A stretch of 64,000 bases of DNA from Rothia mucilaginosa. Lineage in GTDB: Bacteria > Actinomycetota > Actinomycetes > Actinomycetales > Micrococcaceae. The DNA lies in assembly GCF_019334805.1 (NCBI RefSeq), contig NZ_CP079822.1, forward strand, positions 2,108,001 through 2,172,000. Direction: 5' to 3'. Below, piece by piece: positions 1 to 9,212 of the stretch (positions within the stretch are counted from its first letter, which is position 1; each line of letters opens with the position of its first letter). Below the pieces are notes generated by a model that saw nothing but the letters and a program-made list of their open reading frames with translations, did no database searches and was not told the DNA's origin. The translations under genes were made by a program, and so were the position numbers.

Positions 1-394
1 CTTCGGGCTGGTGCGCGGTGCGGTGCCGCCCTTTTTGTGCCCGCCAGGGGTACGGCAAGGCAGGCTGATATGTGGTGATGACCTGCGCTTTCTTGCCGGG
101 CTTTAGCGTCACATGCCTACCGTCATATGCCGGAGTATCAGCCCCGCCGCCGTCATAAAAGACGCGCTTTGTCATATGCCCGGTAAGTCCGTTCATTTGC
201 GGTGCGTAATTCTTGGTTCCGGGGTGAACTCCGGTAGCCTTAGAAAAGGAGAAAATTCGAGTATTTCATACCGTTTTCTCACTCAAACTAGGGCGCCCAC
301 CACCCGCCGGTGCTCCTCCTGAGAAATCACCGCAGACATCAGGTCACTGACCCTTCTGCGCCGATTTCACCACGCCGATCGAAAGGGAATTTTC
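1..394. other. non-coding region upstream of clpX
   Basis: No convincing gene is seen. The first 40 bases look like the right arm and T-run of an intrinsic terminator (gcggtgccgccc followed by ttttt) whose left arm lies outside the window, so an upstream plus-strand gene probably ends just before position 1. The sequence gtcatatgcc occurs twice (about 122 and 172) with no clear meaning. A purine-rich ribosome site (gaaaggga) precedes the clpX GTG. Confidence 0.5.
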
Positions 395-1762
395 GTGGCC
401 ACAGACGTCATTGTGCCTCCCGAACAGCCCAACGCCAGCATGCGATGCTCCTTCTGCAAGAAGACTCGCGCGCAGGTTTTTAAGATTGTGCTCGGCCCGA
501 ATGTTTCTATCTGCGACGAATGCGTGGAGCTGTGCGAAGAGATCCTCGCTGAAGAGCGTCTGAAGGTGAAGGCCCCCGCCGCTGCGCCCGCGCCTCAGCT
601 GGCTACTCCGCGCGAAATTTACAGCTACCTCAACGACTACGTCATCGGTCAGGACGCGGCGAAGCGCACCCTGGCGGTGGCGGTGTACAACCACTACAAG
701 CGCATCCACGATATTGATAACCCGGTGTTGACCTCCCGCATTCTTTCGGCGACCGCGGGGGAGCAGGTGGAGCTGGGCAAGTCGAATATTCTGATGCTCG
801 GCCCGACCGGCTGCGGTAAAACCTACCTGGCGGCAACCCTGGCGAAGAAGCTGGATGTGCCTTTCGCCCTGGTTGACGCAACCACCCTCACCGAGGCGGG
901 TTACGTGGGTGACGACGTGGAGAACATTCTGTTGCGCCTCATTAACGCCGCTGACGGCGATATTGCCAAGGCTCAGCGCGGCATCATCTACATTGACGAA
1001 ATCGACAAGATTGCCCGCAAGGGTGGCGAGAACCTCTCCATCACCCGTGACGTGTCCGGTGAGGGCGTGCAGCAGGCGCTGCTGAAGATTATCGAGGGCA
1101 CCGTGGCGACCGTACCCCCGGAGGGCGGCCGCAAGCACCCGGCGCACGCGAACATTGAGATTGATACCTCGAACATTCTCTTCATCGTGGCTGGTGCCTT
1201 CGACAATATTGACGACCGCATTGCAGCCCGCGTGGGTGCCGGTGGCATCGGTTTCGGTGCCGAGCTGGGCGGTTCCGTAAAGAACCCGCTGGACCAGATC
1301 ATGCCCGAGGACTTGGCGCACTACGGCATTATCCCCGAACTGATTGGTCGCCTGCCGGTCATCTCGACCCTGAACGAGCTCAACGAAGAAGAGCTGGCTC
1401 GCGTGCTGACCGAGCCGAAGAACGCGCTGCTCAAGCAGTACCGTCACCTCTTCGCCCTGGACGGCGTGGACCTGGTCATCGATGACGCTGCGATCGCGGC
1501 TATTGCCCGCCTCGCCGCCGAACGCGGCACCGGTGCCCGCGGCCTGCGCGCCATGATGGAGCAGATTCTGCAGCCGATTATGTTCGACATCCCGGACCGC
1601 ACCGATGTGGTGTCCATCGTCATCGGTGAGGACACCGTGCTCAACGGCACGGAACCCCGCTACGTGCTGCAGGCGCCCGACCCCGAAACCGAGACCACCC
1701 GCACCGTGAAGGGGGAGGCGAAGACCGCCTCCCTGAAGGCCGCGGACCGTCAGGCGGCATAA
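395..1762 (+). CDS. clpX: ATP-dependent Clp protease ATP-binding subunit ClpX
   Basis: AAA+ unfoldase that recognises tagged substrates and threads them into the ClpP peptidase in the cytoplasm. The 455-residue length is normal. The N-terminal zinc-binding domain is visible as MRCSFCKK and CDECVELC (about residues 15–45). The Walker A is GPTGCGKT (about 136), with Cys where Ser is usual, followed by the pore loop GYVGD, Walker B with IYIDEIDKI, the RKH loop, the ClpP-docking IGF tripeptide (about 284) and the sensor-2 GARGLR. The start is a GTG after gaaaggga. The C-terminal 25 residues are low in complexity and variable. clpP is expected upstream, outside the window. Confidence 0.97.
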   Translation: MATDVIVPPEQPNASMRCSFCKKTRAQVFKIVLGPNVSICDECVELCEEILAEERLKVKAPAAAPAPQLATPREIYSYLNDYVIGQDAAKRTLAVAVYNHYKRIHDIDNPVLTSRILSATAGEQVELGKSNILMLGPTGCGKTYLAATLAKKLDVPFALVDATTLTEAGYVGDDVENILLRLINAADGDIAKAQRGIIYIDEIDKIARKGGENLSITRDVSGEGVQQALLKIIEGTVATVPPEGGRKHPAHANIEIDTSNILFIVAGAFDNIDDRIAARVGAGGIGFGAELGGSVKNPLDQIMPEDLAHYGIIPELIGRLPVISTLNELNEEELARVLTEPKNALLKQYRHLFALDGVDLVIDDAAIAAIARLAAERGTGARGLRAMMEQILQPIMFDIPDRTDVVSIVIGEDTVLNGTEPRYVLQAPDPETETTRTVKGEAKTASLKAADRQAA

Positions 1763-1799
1763 CCGAATACTTCCAGCCGAACAGGCTAGGGAATAAAGA

Positions 1800-1832
1800 A
1801 GCCGTCGCCCCGGTTATACGGGGTGACGGCTC
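1800..1832 (+). terminator. hairpin after clpX
   Basis: Inverted repeat gccgtcgccccg / cggggtgacggc with a 6-base loop, 38 bases after the clpX stop. It has no real T-run, so termination may be weak or factor-dependent. Confidence 0.5.
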
Positions 1833-1937
1833 ACTAGCAGGTACTGCTCTCGCTGGCATGTCCTGATGAGCGTGTACCGAAGAATAAGCGCCGGCTCATA
1901 GAAGCGGCTGGCGCAACCGTATGAGAGAGGAACACTC

Positions 1938-2579
1938 ATGACTGAGAACGCACCCGCACAGATTGATTTCTGGTTCGACCCGATCTGCCCCTGGTGCTGG
2001 ATTACCTCCCGCTGGATTGGCGAGGTGCAGAAGGTCCGTAATGTTGAGGTGACCTGGCGTCCCTTCTCCCTGTCCATGCACAACCAGGGCCGCGACCTGC
2101 CCGCCAGCTACCAGGCAGCGATGAACAAGTCCTGGGCGCCGGCCCGCCTCATTACCGCTGTGCGCGAGCTGCACGGCAACGAGGTCATCAAGCCCCTCTA
2201 CGACGCTCTGGGCGAGCAGATTCACCACAACGACAACAAGGCTGATTCCTACCGCGACGCAATCGTCAAGGCGCTGGAGGAGGTCAACCTGCCCGCAGAG
2301 CTGGTGGATGTCGCCTTCACCGACCAGTACGATGAGCAGATGCGCGCCTCCCTGGACCTGGCGTTGGAGACCGTGGGCGGCACCGATGTGGGTGTTCCGC
2401 TGATTTCCATTAACGGCACCGCTTTCTTCGGCCCGGTCATCTCCCCGAGCCCCGCCGGTGAAGAGGCAGGTAAGCTCTTCGACGGCGCCCTGGCGCTGGC
2501 TTCCTACCCCGGCTTCTTTGAGCTCAAGCGCCCCCGTAACGTGGGCCCGATTTTCCACGGCGAAAAGGGTGAAGCCTAA
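1938..2579 (+). CDS. DsbA-family mycothiol-dependent nitroreductase (Rv2466c-like)
   Basis: Thioredoxin-fold oxidoreductase of 213 residues with CPWC at residues 17–20. The flanking motif FWFDPICPWCWITSRW, the internal AFFGPV and the C-terminal ASYPGFFELKRPR closely match my memory of M. tuberculosis Rv2466c, which uses mycothiol as reductant and activates nitro prodrugs. No signal peptide is seen, so it is cytoplasmic. The ATG follows gagaggaacactc. Rv2466c also lies not far from clpX in Mycobacterium, which supports the family call. The physiological substrate is not known from sequence. Confidence 0.88.
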   Translation: MTENAPAQIDFWFDPICPWCWITSRWIGEVQKVRNVEVTWRPFSLSMHNQGRDLPASYQAAMNKSWAPARLITAVRELHGNEVIKPLYDALGEQIHHNDNKADSYRDAIVKALEEVNLPAELVDVAFTDQYDEQMRASLDLALETVGGTDVGVPLISINGTAFFGPVISPSPAGEEAGKLFDGALALASYPGFFELKRPRNVGPIFHGEKGEA

Positions 2580-2647
2580 GAAGCCTGCAATGTGCTGAGA
2601 TTCCTGCAATGCGCGCAGGCCCGGTAGAGTCTGCGGCTGCAGAGCAA

Positions 2648-2688
2648 AAAAGTACCGCCCGATCATGTACTGACCGGGCGGTACTTTT
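2648..2688. terminator. bidirectional terminator between convergent genes
   Basis: Perfect 14-base arms aaaagtaccgcccg / cgggcggtactttt with A-run and T-run at the two ends. It lies between the nitroreductase (plus) and the membrane protein (minus) and can serve both. Confidence 0.85.
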
Positions 2689-2719
2689 CTATTCACTATG
2701 TTGCGCTGAAACGTGCAAT

Positions 2720-4303
2720 CTACGCGCGGTGAGCGTTGCTTGCAGAGGTAGCTTTGCGTGCCTTCTGCGCATTGTGCGTCTTCTGCGCTTTCTGGGCTTT
2801 CTGAGCCTTGCGCTGTGCCCTGTGCTCGAGAACCTTCGGGTGCGTTGCGCGCTGCACGATCTTCGTATCGCGCATGTGGAAGGTGCGGGTTGCCGTGTAC
2901 TGGACCGCCGCATCCGAGGTGAACGCCAGCATCGCAAACACCGCAACACCCAGCTGGAAGAAAATCGTGGACAGCGGCAGGGACTGGTGGCCCCACAGCA
3001 CACCGCCGGTAATCGCTGCGAAGTTCAACGCAGTCAACAGCAGAGCCAGACGGCGGGCCTTCGAGGAGCCGCGTAGCGTGCTCCACAGCAGGAACAGGTG
3101 CACCGCCGAATAAATCGCCACGAAACCAACCAGCACCGTACCGGTAATGGTCAGCAGTACGTCGCTATCCACCTGGTCGAAGAGGTTCAGCAACTCAAGA
3201 TCGTTGCCGGAGCCTTCCTCCAGTAGCTTGGCACGCAGAGCCGGGCGGCTGAGCGCCAAAATGACGCTGTTGACAATGTCGGCGAGGGTCACGACGATGA
3301 GCATACCCGAACCGATCAGCAGGCTCAGCGGCATGCGGTACGCCAGGTCGTGCGCGCTGGAGAGGTGAATTTCTTCCTGTTCCTGCGGCTCCAGGCCCTC
3401 ATTGTTCAGCACGATGACCGGGAGCGCGCCGTCCGTGCGGATCGCGTCACCGCCGCCGTTACGGGCGTGGTAACCGGAGGAAAAATCGTGCAGAATCTCA
3501 ACGTGAGTTTCCGGGTGGGCGTACTGAATGGACTCCACAATGTAGTCGCGTTCAAAGTCGGTTTCAGAGTCAATGCGGTGCGTGACCTGCAGGGTGAAGA
3601 AGCTGAAACCCACACCGGAGTCGTACGTGCCCGCCGCCAACCAATCCACCTGGTGACCGCCAGGCAGAAGCCAGCCGTCCGGGGTTTTCCAGAAGCGCAC
3701 GTGGTGGCGTTTCTCGGGGTTGCCATCCACTTCCTTCTGGTAGGCGAAAGCCTGCGTCTTACCAAAAATTTTCAGCGGGGAGACGGGTGCCTCCGCGTAG
3801 GAACGGCGGGTGATGGTGGAAAGAATAATCTTCCAGGAGGAGACGAGGGTGACGTCGTCAGCACGGGTCCAGCCAGCGTCCTGCATGACCTGGTGAATCT
3901 GCTCCTCGGTACCAATCAGACCGATATTGACCGGGTCGCCGAGCAGACCGTCCGGGGTGCGGGTGCGCCCAATAAAGTAGTCGGGCACGTAGATGCGGGT
4001 CATGATGGCATGAAAACGCGGTAGCGTCAGGTACGCGGTGACCGCCCAGAAGATAATCGCAATGGGAAAACCCCACCATGAGTGGCCGACCGTATTCGCC
4101 AGAATCATGAAGGTCAGTACGAGTGCCGCGACGCCGGCGAAGATAAAGAAGAGAGTGTCCCAGAAATCAACCCAGAAGCTACGCGGGACGAGGTCTTGCG
4201 CCGCGCCGCGCGTGTCAATATCACCACGGTAGACCGGTGGCGAGGTGACTGGGGGAGCAACATCGCTACGTATAGGCCGTAGGACGCGTTTTTGGTGGGA
4301 CAT
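2720..4303 (-). CDS. membrane protein with LssY C-terminal-like domain
   Basis: About 527 residues from the preferred ATG at 4303, which has agaaagggcggga in front; an ATG 21 bases further upstream lacks such a site. Two membrane segments lie near residues 40–85. A soluble part follows with WTRADDVTLVSSWKI and PVSPLKIFGKTQAFAYQKE, which resemble the LssY_C domain. Four further membrane segments lie at about 325–460. The last 40 residues are a basic QKAQKAQK repeat. LssY_C proteins are of uncertain function, sometimes linked with PAP2 lipid phosphatases, but no PAP2 motif is visible here. It shares a terminator region with the convergent nitroreductase. Confidence 0.75.
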   Translation of the reverse strand: MSHQKRVLRPIRSDVAPPVTSPPVYRGDIDTRGAAQDLVPRSFWVDFWDTLFFIFAGVAALVLTFMILANTVGHSWWGFPIAIIFWAVTAYLTLPRFHAIMTRIYVPDYFIGRTRTPDGLLGDPVNIGLIGTEEQIHQVMQDAGWTRADDVTLVSSWKIILSTITRRSYAEAPVSPLKIFGKTQAFAYQKEVDGNPEKRHHVRFWKTPDGWLLPGGHQVDWLAAGTYDSGVGFSFFTLQVTHRIDSETDFERDYIVESIQYAHPETHVEILHDFSSGYHARNGGGDAIRTDGALPVIVLNNEGLEPQEQEEIHLSSAHDLAYRMPLSLLIGSGMLIVVTLADIVNSVILALSRPALRAKLLEEGSGNDLELLNLFDQVDSDVLLTITGTVLVGFVAIYSAVHLFLLWSTLRGSSKARRLALLLTALNFAAITGGVLWGHQSLPLSTIFFQLGVAVFAMLAFTSDAAVQYTATRTFHMRDTKIVQRATHPKVLEHRAQRKAQKAQKAQKTHNAQKARKATSASNAHRA

Positions 4304-4486
4304 TCCCGCCCTTTCTGCAAACATAGTTAGGCTCTTTGAATATCACATAACTATAGCAAGGGGTGGGTTGCCAGATGCGTCCGTTCCGGGCAGGGCTTAA
4401 TCGCTTGGCTCGATAGCCCCGCCGCAGAAAAACGCGGTACAACGCGGAGTGCTGGCGTTGCCGCGCGAAAGAAATAAAGGGTGACT

Positions 4487-4888
4487 CTACTCGGGGAGGG
4501 GCTTAGCCTCAACCGCAGCACGTGCGGCGGCAATGGAGCTTTCGTGGTGCAGCATATCGCGGCTTTCACGCATGAGGCGCACCCACTTGCGGGTCAGCTC
4601 CTCAAGCTGCTGAGCGGTCAACGAACCGGAGGCGATGCTCGCCTCATCGGCGGCGGCGCTGGTGGAAATGTGCTGATGCCACAGGTCGTACACTTCGTTG
4701 GTGTAGCTGTCACGTAGTGCCCGGGCGTGTTCGCGTGCCTGGCTGATGTATTCGTTCAGGCTTGCGTGGTAGTGCTGAAGTTGATCGGGGGAAATGTTTG
4801 CTTGCGCTCCTGGCGGTGAGCTCGGGGTTGAGCTCTGCCTCGCCTGGGGTTTGTTCGGTAATCCGGAAGAGGATGAGTATGAATTCAT
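4487..4888 (-). CDS. hypothetical protein
   Basis: 133 residues, hydrophilic, with a Ser/Pro/Gln-rich first third and a probably helical remainder (LNEYISQAREHARALRDSYTNEV and LTRKWVRLMRESRDMLHHES). No signal peptide, membrane segment or known motif is seen. There is no good ribosome site before the ATG, so the start, and to a lesser degree the gene, is uncertain. A second open frame (4710–5117, same strand) overlaps it and looks less protein-like. Confidence 0.5.
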   Translation of the reverse strand: MNSYSSSSGLPNKPQARQSSTPSSPPGAQANISPDQLQHYHASLNEYISQAREHARALRDSYTNEVYDLWHQHISTSAAADEASIASGSLTAQQLEELTRKWVRLMRESRDMLHHESSIAAARAAVEAKPLPE

Positions 4889-5360
4889 GAGGATATGGGG
4901 TGCGCCTACTTTGGCGCGGGTCAGAGTCAGGACGCATCGCTGCGCCTGACGGGTGGTTTATTGTCGTGCGGTTGGTCGGGGTATGTCTTGCTCGTACCGG
5001 TGATTTGTCTGTTGCTGAAGTTGAATAGAGGGTTGTTCCTAATGGTAAAACCCTCGCATCAACAATCATACATAAGTGACAGTCAATCTCATAAGGTTGA
5101 TTATGCTCTTTGCACATTGATGAACAGAAAAAGGGATTGAAAATCCCACATAATCCCTACAGAACAGCAGACTAAAACCCACATTATTGGGGGAGGAGGT
5201 TGTGAAGGTGCTAGGGATGGGTACGGGCACCCGCGGGTACCGAATGTGTAAAGCCTCTAGTCAGAGTCGTAAAGGCACCCTGCAAAGCACCGCCCGCAGC
5301 CGAGCATCATGCTTTCCGAATATCTTGCCGGCAGAAACCAACGAACCGCAGACACAGAAA
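4889..5360. other. intergenic region, no gene seen
   Basis: About 470 bases between a hypothetical gene and the valS terminator. It is AT-richer between 5030 and 5180. No supported reading frame, RNA gene or clear repeat was found; the promoter of the 4487–4888 gene should lie in its first part. Confidence 0.5.
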
Positions 5361-5393
5361 ACGGGGCGGTACCGTCAATCGGTACCGCCCCGT
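5361..5393 (-). terminator. valS terminator
   Basis: Perfect 14-base arms acggggcggtaccg / cggtaccgccccgt with a 5-base loop. Read on the minus strand it is followed by ttttctgt. It lies 51 bases beyond the valS stop. Confidence 0.88.
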
Positions 5394-5444
5394 CCTCAAC
5401 ACCAACTCGGTGTTATGTCACTAAGCAATGAACGTTAGATTCGA

Positions 5445-8177
5445 TTACTCAGCTGCTTCTTCCACAACGAGTACAACGTCGCGAACCTCCAGCTCGCCCT
5501 CAGCTGCCACCAGGGACAGCTCACGAGCGTTACCGGCAGCCTTCAGGTCAGCCAAGCCAGCGGCAATGCGATCCAGCTGAGCCTGAGGAGCCGCAATAGT
5601 AGCGGACTCAACCTCGGTGCGCTGCTTGACCTTCGCGTCGCTCTTAGCCTTACGCAGACCACCCAGAGCCTCAGCAACATCCGGCAGGATCTGCTTGAGC
5701 GACTCAATCTGAGCCGGGTCAGCGTCCGCCAGGACCCACTGAGCAGAAATGCCAGCAGTCGGGTTCTGTGCAGAGTACTCAGCCAGCAGGGTACCCTCCA
5801 GAATGGGCAGTGCCTGCGGCCACTCGGCGCGGTGCACGCTACCTGCGCGCCACCAGGACCAAATCTCTTCGGTCACGAACGGCAGGAAGGGTGCGAACAG
5901 GCGCAGCAGAGCATCCAGGGTGGTTGCCAGCGCGGCAAGAACAGAAGCCTGCTCCTGCTCGCCGCGAGCACCGTACGCACGGTCCTTGATCAGCTCAACG
6001 AAGTCGTCGGTGAAGGACCAGAAGAAGCTCTCACAAATCTGCAGGGCACGAGCGTACTCGTACTTCTCGAACGCTGCGGTTGCTTCCTCAATCAGGTACG
6101 CCAGGCGAGCCAGCAGGGAGCGGTCCAGAGCGTTGATGAGCACGCGGCCCTGAGCCTGAGAAGTGATCACGGACTTCTCGGTAGCGCCCAGGTTCAGCAC
6201 GAACTTGGATGCGTTCAGCAGCTTGATCGCAAGGCGGCGGCCAATCTTCATCTGGCCTTCGTCGTAGGCGGTGTCAGCACCCAGGCGAGCCGAAGCAGCC
6301 CAGTAGCGAACAGCGTCCGAACCGTACTTCTCCAGAACCTCGTTGGGGACCACAACGTTGCCCTTAGACTTGGACATCTTCTTGCGGTCCGGGTCCAGAA
6401 TCCAGCCGGAGAGCGCGGTGTTGTACCACGGCACGGAGGAAGCCAGGGTCTCCGCGCGAACAGCGGTGGAGAACAGCCAGGTACGGATAATGTCGTGACC
6501 CTGCGGGCGCAGATCCATGGGGAAGGTCTTTGCGTGCAGGTCCGGGTTCACACCCCAGCCGGTCGCAATCTGCGGGGTCAGGGAGGAGGTAGCCCAGGTG
6601 TCCAGAACGTCCGGGTCAGCGATGAAGCCGCCGGCCACGCCGCGCTGATCCTCGGTGTAACCGGGAGCGGTCTGCGAGGCGGGGTCTACCGGGAGCATAT
6701 CCTCGGTGGGCAGAATCGGGTTCTCGTAGTCGGGCTCGCCCTCGGCGTCCAGCGGGTACCAGACGGGGAAGGGAACACCGAAGAAGCGCTGGCGAGAAAT
6801 CAGCCAGTCGCCGTTCAGACCCTCAACCCAGTTCTCGTAGCGGCTACGCATGAAGGAGGGGTGCCAGTTGATCTCGCGGCCGCGCTCGATGAGCTTCTCG
6901 CGGCGTGCAGCGTCACGGCCACCGTTGCGGATGTACCACTGACGGGAAGCAACGATTTCGAGGGGCTTGTCGCCCTTCTCGTAGAACTTCACGGGGTGAG
7001 TAATCGGCTTGGGGTCGCCGTCCATTTCGCCAGCCTCAACCAGCATCTCCACGACGGTCTTCTGTGCGGTGAAGACGGTGGCGCCTGCCATGCGCTCGTA
7101 GCGCTCGCGACCCTCGGGGGAGGTGATCCATTCGGGGATTTCGCGGGAGAAGCGGCCATCGCGACCGATGAGGGCGCGGGTGTCCAGCTGCAGTTCACGC
7201 CACCAGGTGACGTCGGTGGTGTCACCGAAGGTACAGATCATGGCGATACCGGCACCCTTGTCGGGCTGTGCCAGCGGGTGCGCCTTGATCTCGACCTCAA
7301 CGCCGAACAGCGGGGAGGTGACGGTGGTGCCGAACAGCGGCTTGTAACGCTCGTCGTCCGGGTGCGCCACGAGAGCCACACAGGAGGGCAGCAGCTCGGG
7401 GCGGGTGGTCTCAATCCAGACCTTCTCGCCGTTGGGGCGGTGGAAGCTGATGCGGTGGTACGCGCCGGGGCGTTCCTTGTCTTCCAGCTCTGCCTGTGCC
7501 ACTGCGGTGCGGAAGGTGACGTCCCACATGGTCGGTGCTTCAGCCATGTAGGCGTTGCCTGCTTCCAGGTCCTTCAGGAAGGCGAGCTGGGAGACCTTGC
7601 GGGAGTGCGCGTCGATGGTGCGGTAGGTGCGCGACCAGTCAACGGACAGGCCCAGGGTGGTGAAGAGGTTTTCGAAGACCTTCTCGTCTTCAACCGCGAG
7701 CTCTTCACAGAGTTCAATGAAGTTGTTGCGGGAGATACGCGGCCACTTTGCCTGGCTGCGGTCGGGCTTGGGGGTGCCGTCTGCCTTCCAGGTGATCAGG
7801 TCACGGAAGGAGTCGTTGTCTGCCACGGAGGGGTCGCAGAGAACGCCGTAGTAGTTCTGAACGCGGCGTTCGGTGGGCAGGCCGTTGTCATCCCAGCCGA
7901 GGGGGTAGAACACGTTCTTGCCGGTCATGCGCTGGTAGCGTGCAATGACGTCGGTCTGGGTGTAGGAGAACATGTGACCCACGTGCAGGGAGCCGGATGC
8001 GGTCGGCGGCGGGGTGTCAATGGAGTAGACCTGTTCGCGAGTGGTGTTCTCGTCGAATGCGTAGGTCTTCTCGTCGGCCCAGCGCTGCGAGAGCTTCTCT
8101 TCGAGGCCTTCGAGGGCGGGGCGGTCGGGAACGTTAATCTGTACGGGCGAGTCTGAGCCCAAAATGTTTTCAGCCAT
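5445..8177 (-). CDS. valS: valyl-tRNA synthetase
   Basis: Class I aminoacyl-tRNA synthetase charging tRNA-Val. At 910 residues it has the usual length. The ATP-binding HIGH motif is HVGH (65–68) and the KMSKS loop is KKMSKSKGN (about 600). The insertion editing domain lies between them, and the C-terminal helical/coiled-coil arm is Ala/Glu-rich. The ATG is preceded by gagaaaatagccgtt. No T-box leader is seen before it, unlike ileS at 33.8 kb. In Mycobacterium valS and folC are adjacent; here they are separated by about 29 kb. Confidence 0.97.
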   Translation of the reverse strand: MAENILGSDSPVQINVPDRPALEGLEEKLSQRWADEKTYAFDENTTREQVYSIDTPPPTASGSLHVGHMFSYTQTDVIARYQRMTGKNVFYPLGWDDNGLPTERRVQNYYGVLCDPSVADNDSFRDLITWKADGTPKPDRSQAKWPRISRNNFIELCEELAVEDEKVFENLFTTLGLSVDWSRTYRTIDAHSRKVSQLAFLKDLEAGNAYMAEAPTMWDVTFRTAVAQAELEDKERPGAYHRISFHRPNGEKVWIETTRPELLPSCVALVAHPDDERYKPLFGTTVTSPLFGVEVEIKAHPLAQPDKGAGIAMICTFGDTTDVTWWRELQLDTRALIGRDGRFSREIPEWITSPEGRERYERMAGATVFTAQKTVVEMLVEAGEMDGDPKPITHPVKFYEKGDKPLEIVASRQWYIRNGGRDAARREKLIERGREINWHPSFMRSRYENWVEGLNGDWLISRQRFFGVPFPVWYPLDAEGEPDYENPILPTEDMLPVDPASQTAPGYTEDQRGVAGGFIADPDVLDTWATSSLTPQIATGWGVNPDLHAKTFPMDLRPQGHDIIRTWLFSTAVRAETLASSVPWYNTALSGWILDPDRKKMSKSKGNVVVPNEVLEKYGSDAVRYWAASARLGADTAYDEGQMKIGRRLAIKLLNASKFVLNLGATEKSVITSQAQGRVLINALDRSLLARLAYLIEEATAAFEKYEYARALQICESFFWSFTDDFVELIKDRAYGARGEQEQASVLAALATTLDALLRLFAPFLPFVTEEIWSWWRAGSVHRAEWPQALPILEGTLLAEYSAQNPTAGISAQWVLADADPAQIESLKQILPDVAEALGGLRKAKSDAKVKQRTEVESATIAAPQAQLDRIAAGLADLKAAGNARELSLVAAEGELEVRDVVLVVEEAAE

Positions 8178-8196
8178 AACGGCTATTTTCTCATAT

Positions 8197-8511
8197 TCAC
8201 GGCATTCTCTCAGCTCCGGGGGAATTCTGCGCTGTGCTGTTCTGTTCGTACTGCTCGATGGCGGCTTCCAAACGTGCTAGCAGCGGCCGGTACCGGCGCG
8301 CGAAGTGTGCCCTGCGTACTGCGGCGCGTACCCCTTTGGAGGCGGTGATTTCCTGCCAGCTGGCGGGGTCGAGGTAGCTCTGCCCGAGCAGCAGATGCAC
8401 CTCAGAACTGTAGGGGGTTCCGGTGGCGGTGCGGACGCTGCGCGCCCTCTGCTGGAGTGCTTGGCGATGCTCGTGTAGTGCGGTGATGCGCTGGCGTGGT
8501 GTTGCTGTCAT
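8197..8511 (-). CDS. small hypothetical protein upstream of valS
   Basis: 104 residues, basic, predicted mostly helical (ITALHEHRQALQQRARSVR and HFARRYRPLLARLEAAIEQYEQ). It ends 19 bases before valS on the same strand and could form an operon with it. No purine-rich ribosome site precedes the ATG; the upstream bases on this strand are pyrimidine-rich, so it may be leaderless or the start may be wrong. No family recognised. Confidence 0.5.
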   Translation of the reverse strand: MTATPRQRITALHEHRQALQQRARSVRTATGTPYSSEVHLLLGQSYLDPASWQEITASKGVRAAVRRAHFARRYRPLLARLEAAIEQYEQNSTAQNSPGAERMP

Positions 8512-8647
8512 GTGGAGGTCCCTAGAGGAGGAGTAATCGGCGGTTCAGTGGAAAACTCAGTGGCAAACTCGGTGGAAAACGGCAGTGGGGGAGGGATCCC
8601 CTAAAATGCTACCCTCGGTTACCTGCAGTGTAGGCGCGAAAATCTGC

Positions 8648-8707
8648 GGTATCAATAGCCGTGGTATCAACAGTGACAGTATCAATAGTGACGGTATCAA
8701 CAGCCGG
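8648..8707. repeat. four tandem 15-bp repeats
   Basis: Four exactly phased copies of a 15-base unit (ggtatcaacagtgac and variants, beginning at 8648, 8663, 8678 and 8693) in the region between the divergent genes at 8511 and 8772. The unit is a multiple of three, and on the minus strand an open frame reads as a five-residue repeat (VDTVT/IDTVT), but that frame overlaps the start of the plus-strand gene. Confidence 0.85.
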
Positions 8708-8771
8708 TGAATCCTTCTCAGGGGCGCGGTGGCGGCGTAGACTGAAAGCATACGACCTTTGAGGAGTTGCC

Positions 8772-9086
8772 ATGAGTTCTCTGAGTATTTTCGGTTTGGG
8801 CACGTCCGAAACTGTTCTGCTGATACTGCACCTGGTGCTGGTTGCGTTGTGCATCTGGCATTTGACGGTGCGTAGTGGTTACGGTGAGGCGCGCATGCGT
8901 TTCGTGCTACCTCTGATTTTGTTCATGCCCGGTGCCGCGATTCTTTATCTGCTGTCGGCGCGTGAGGGTACGGTTCCTCCGGACACCATCAAGACCGGTA
9001 GTAGTTCGCCCGTGTATTTTGAGCACCGCCTCGGATTCCGTGACGGTGGCAGGAGCCGCTGGGGTCTGCCGCGCCGCCACAAGTAG
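8772..9086 (+). CDS. small membrane protein
   Basis: 104 residues with two membrane segments (about 12–32 and 43–63) and a polar basic tail ending RRHK. The ATG follows ttgaggagttgcc, a strong ribosome site. Its layout (short N-terminus, helical hairpin, charged C-terminus) resembles phospholipase D-nuclease-like N-terminal membrane proteins, but no diagnostic motif can be claimed. It stands alone upstream of the dehydrogenase gene. Confidence 0.72.
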   Translation: MSSLSIFGLGTSETVLLILHLVLVALCIWHLTVRSGYGEARMRFVLPLILFMPGAAILYLLSAREGTVPPDTIKTGSSSPVYFEHRLGFRDGGRSRWGLPRRHK

Positions 9087-9153
9087 GAGCCTGACGGGGC
9101 GCCGGGTGGTTGTGGTTCCGGAACCTATCTCACTATCGAAAATTTCAAAATAT

Positions 9154-9192
9154 ATGCCCGCGAGTCTGCTCGATCAGAGCACCCGCGGGCAT
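9154..9192. terminator. hairpin between membrane protein and dehydrogenase
   Basis: Long imperfect inverted repeat: outer arms atgcccgcg / cgcgggcat and inner arms tgctc / gagca. No T-run on the plus side and a weak one (atatatttt) on the minus side. It lies 20 bases before the next start, so it could also be a leader hairpin. Confidence 0.42.
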
Positions 9193-9212
9193 CACTCTAC
9201 TAGGATTAAAAT

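Noticed and set aside
4710..5117. 135-codon minus-strand frame overlapping the 4487–4888 gene
   Set aside because: Arg/Pro/Thr-rich with no domain or ribosome site; the other frame looks more like a folded protein.
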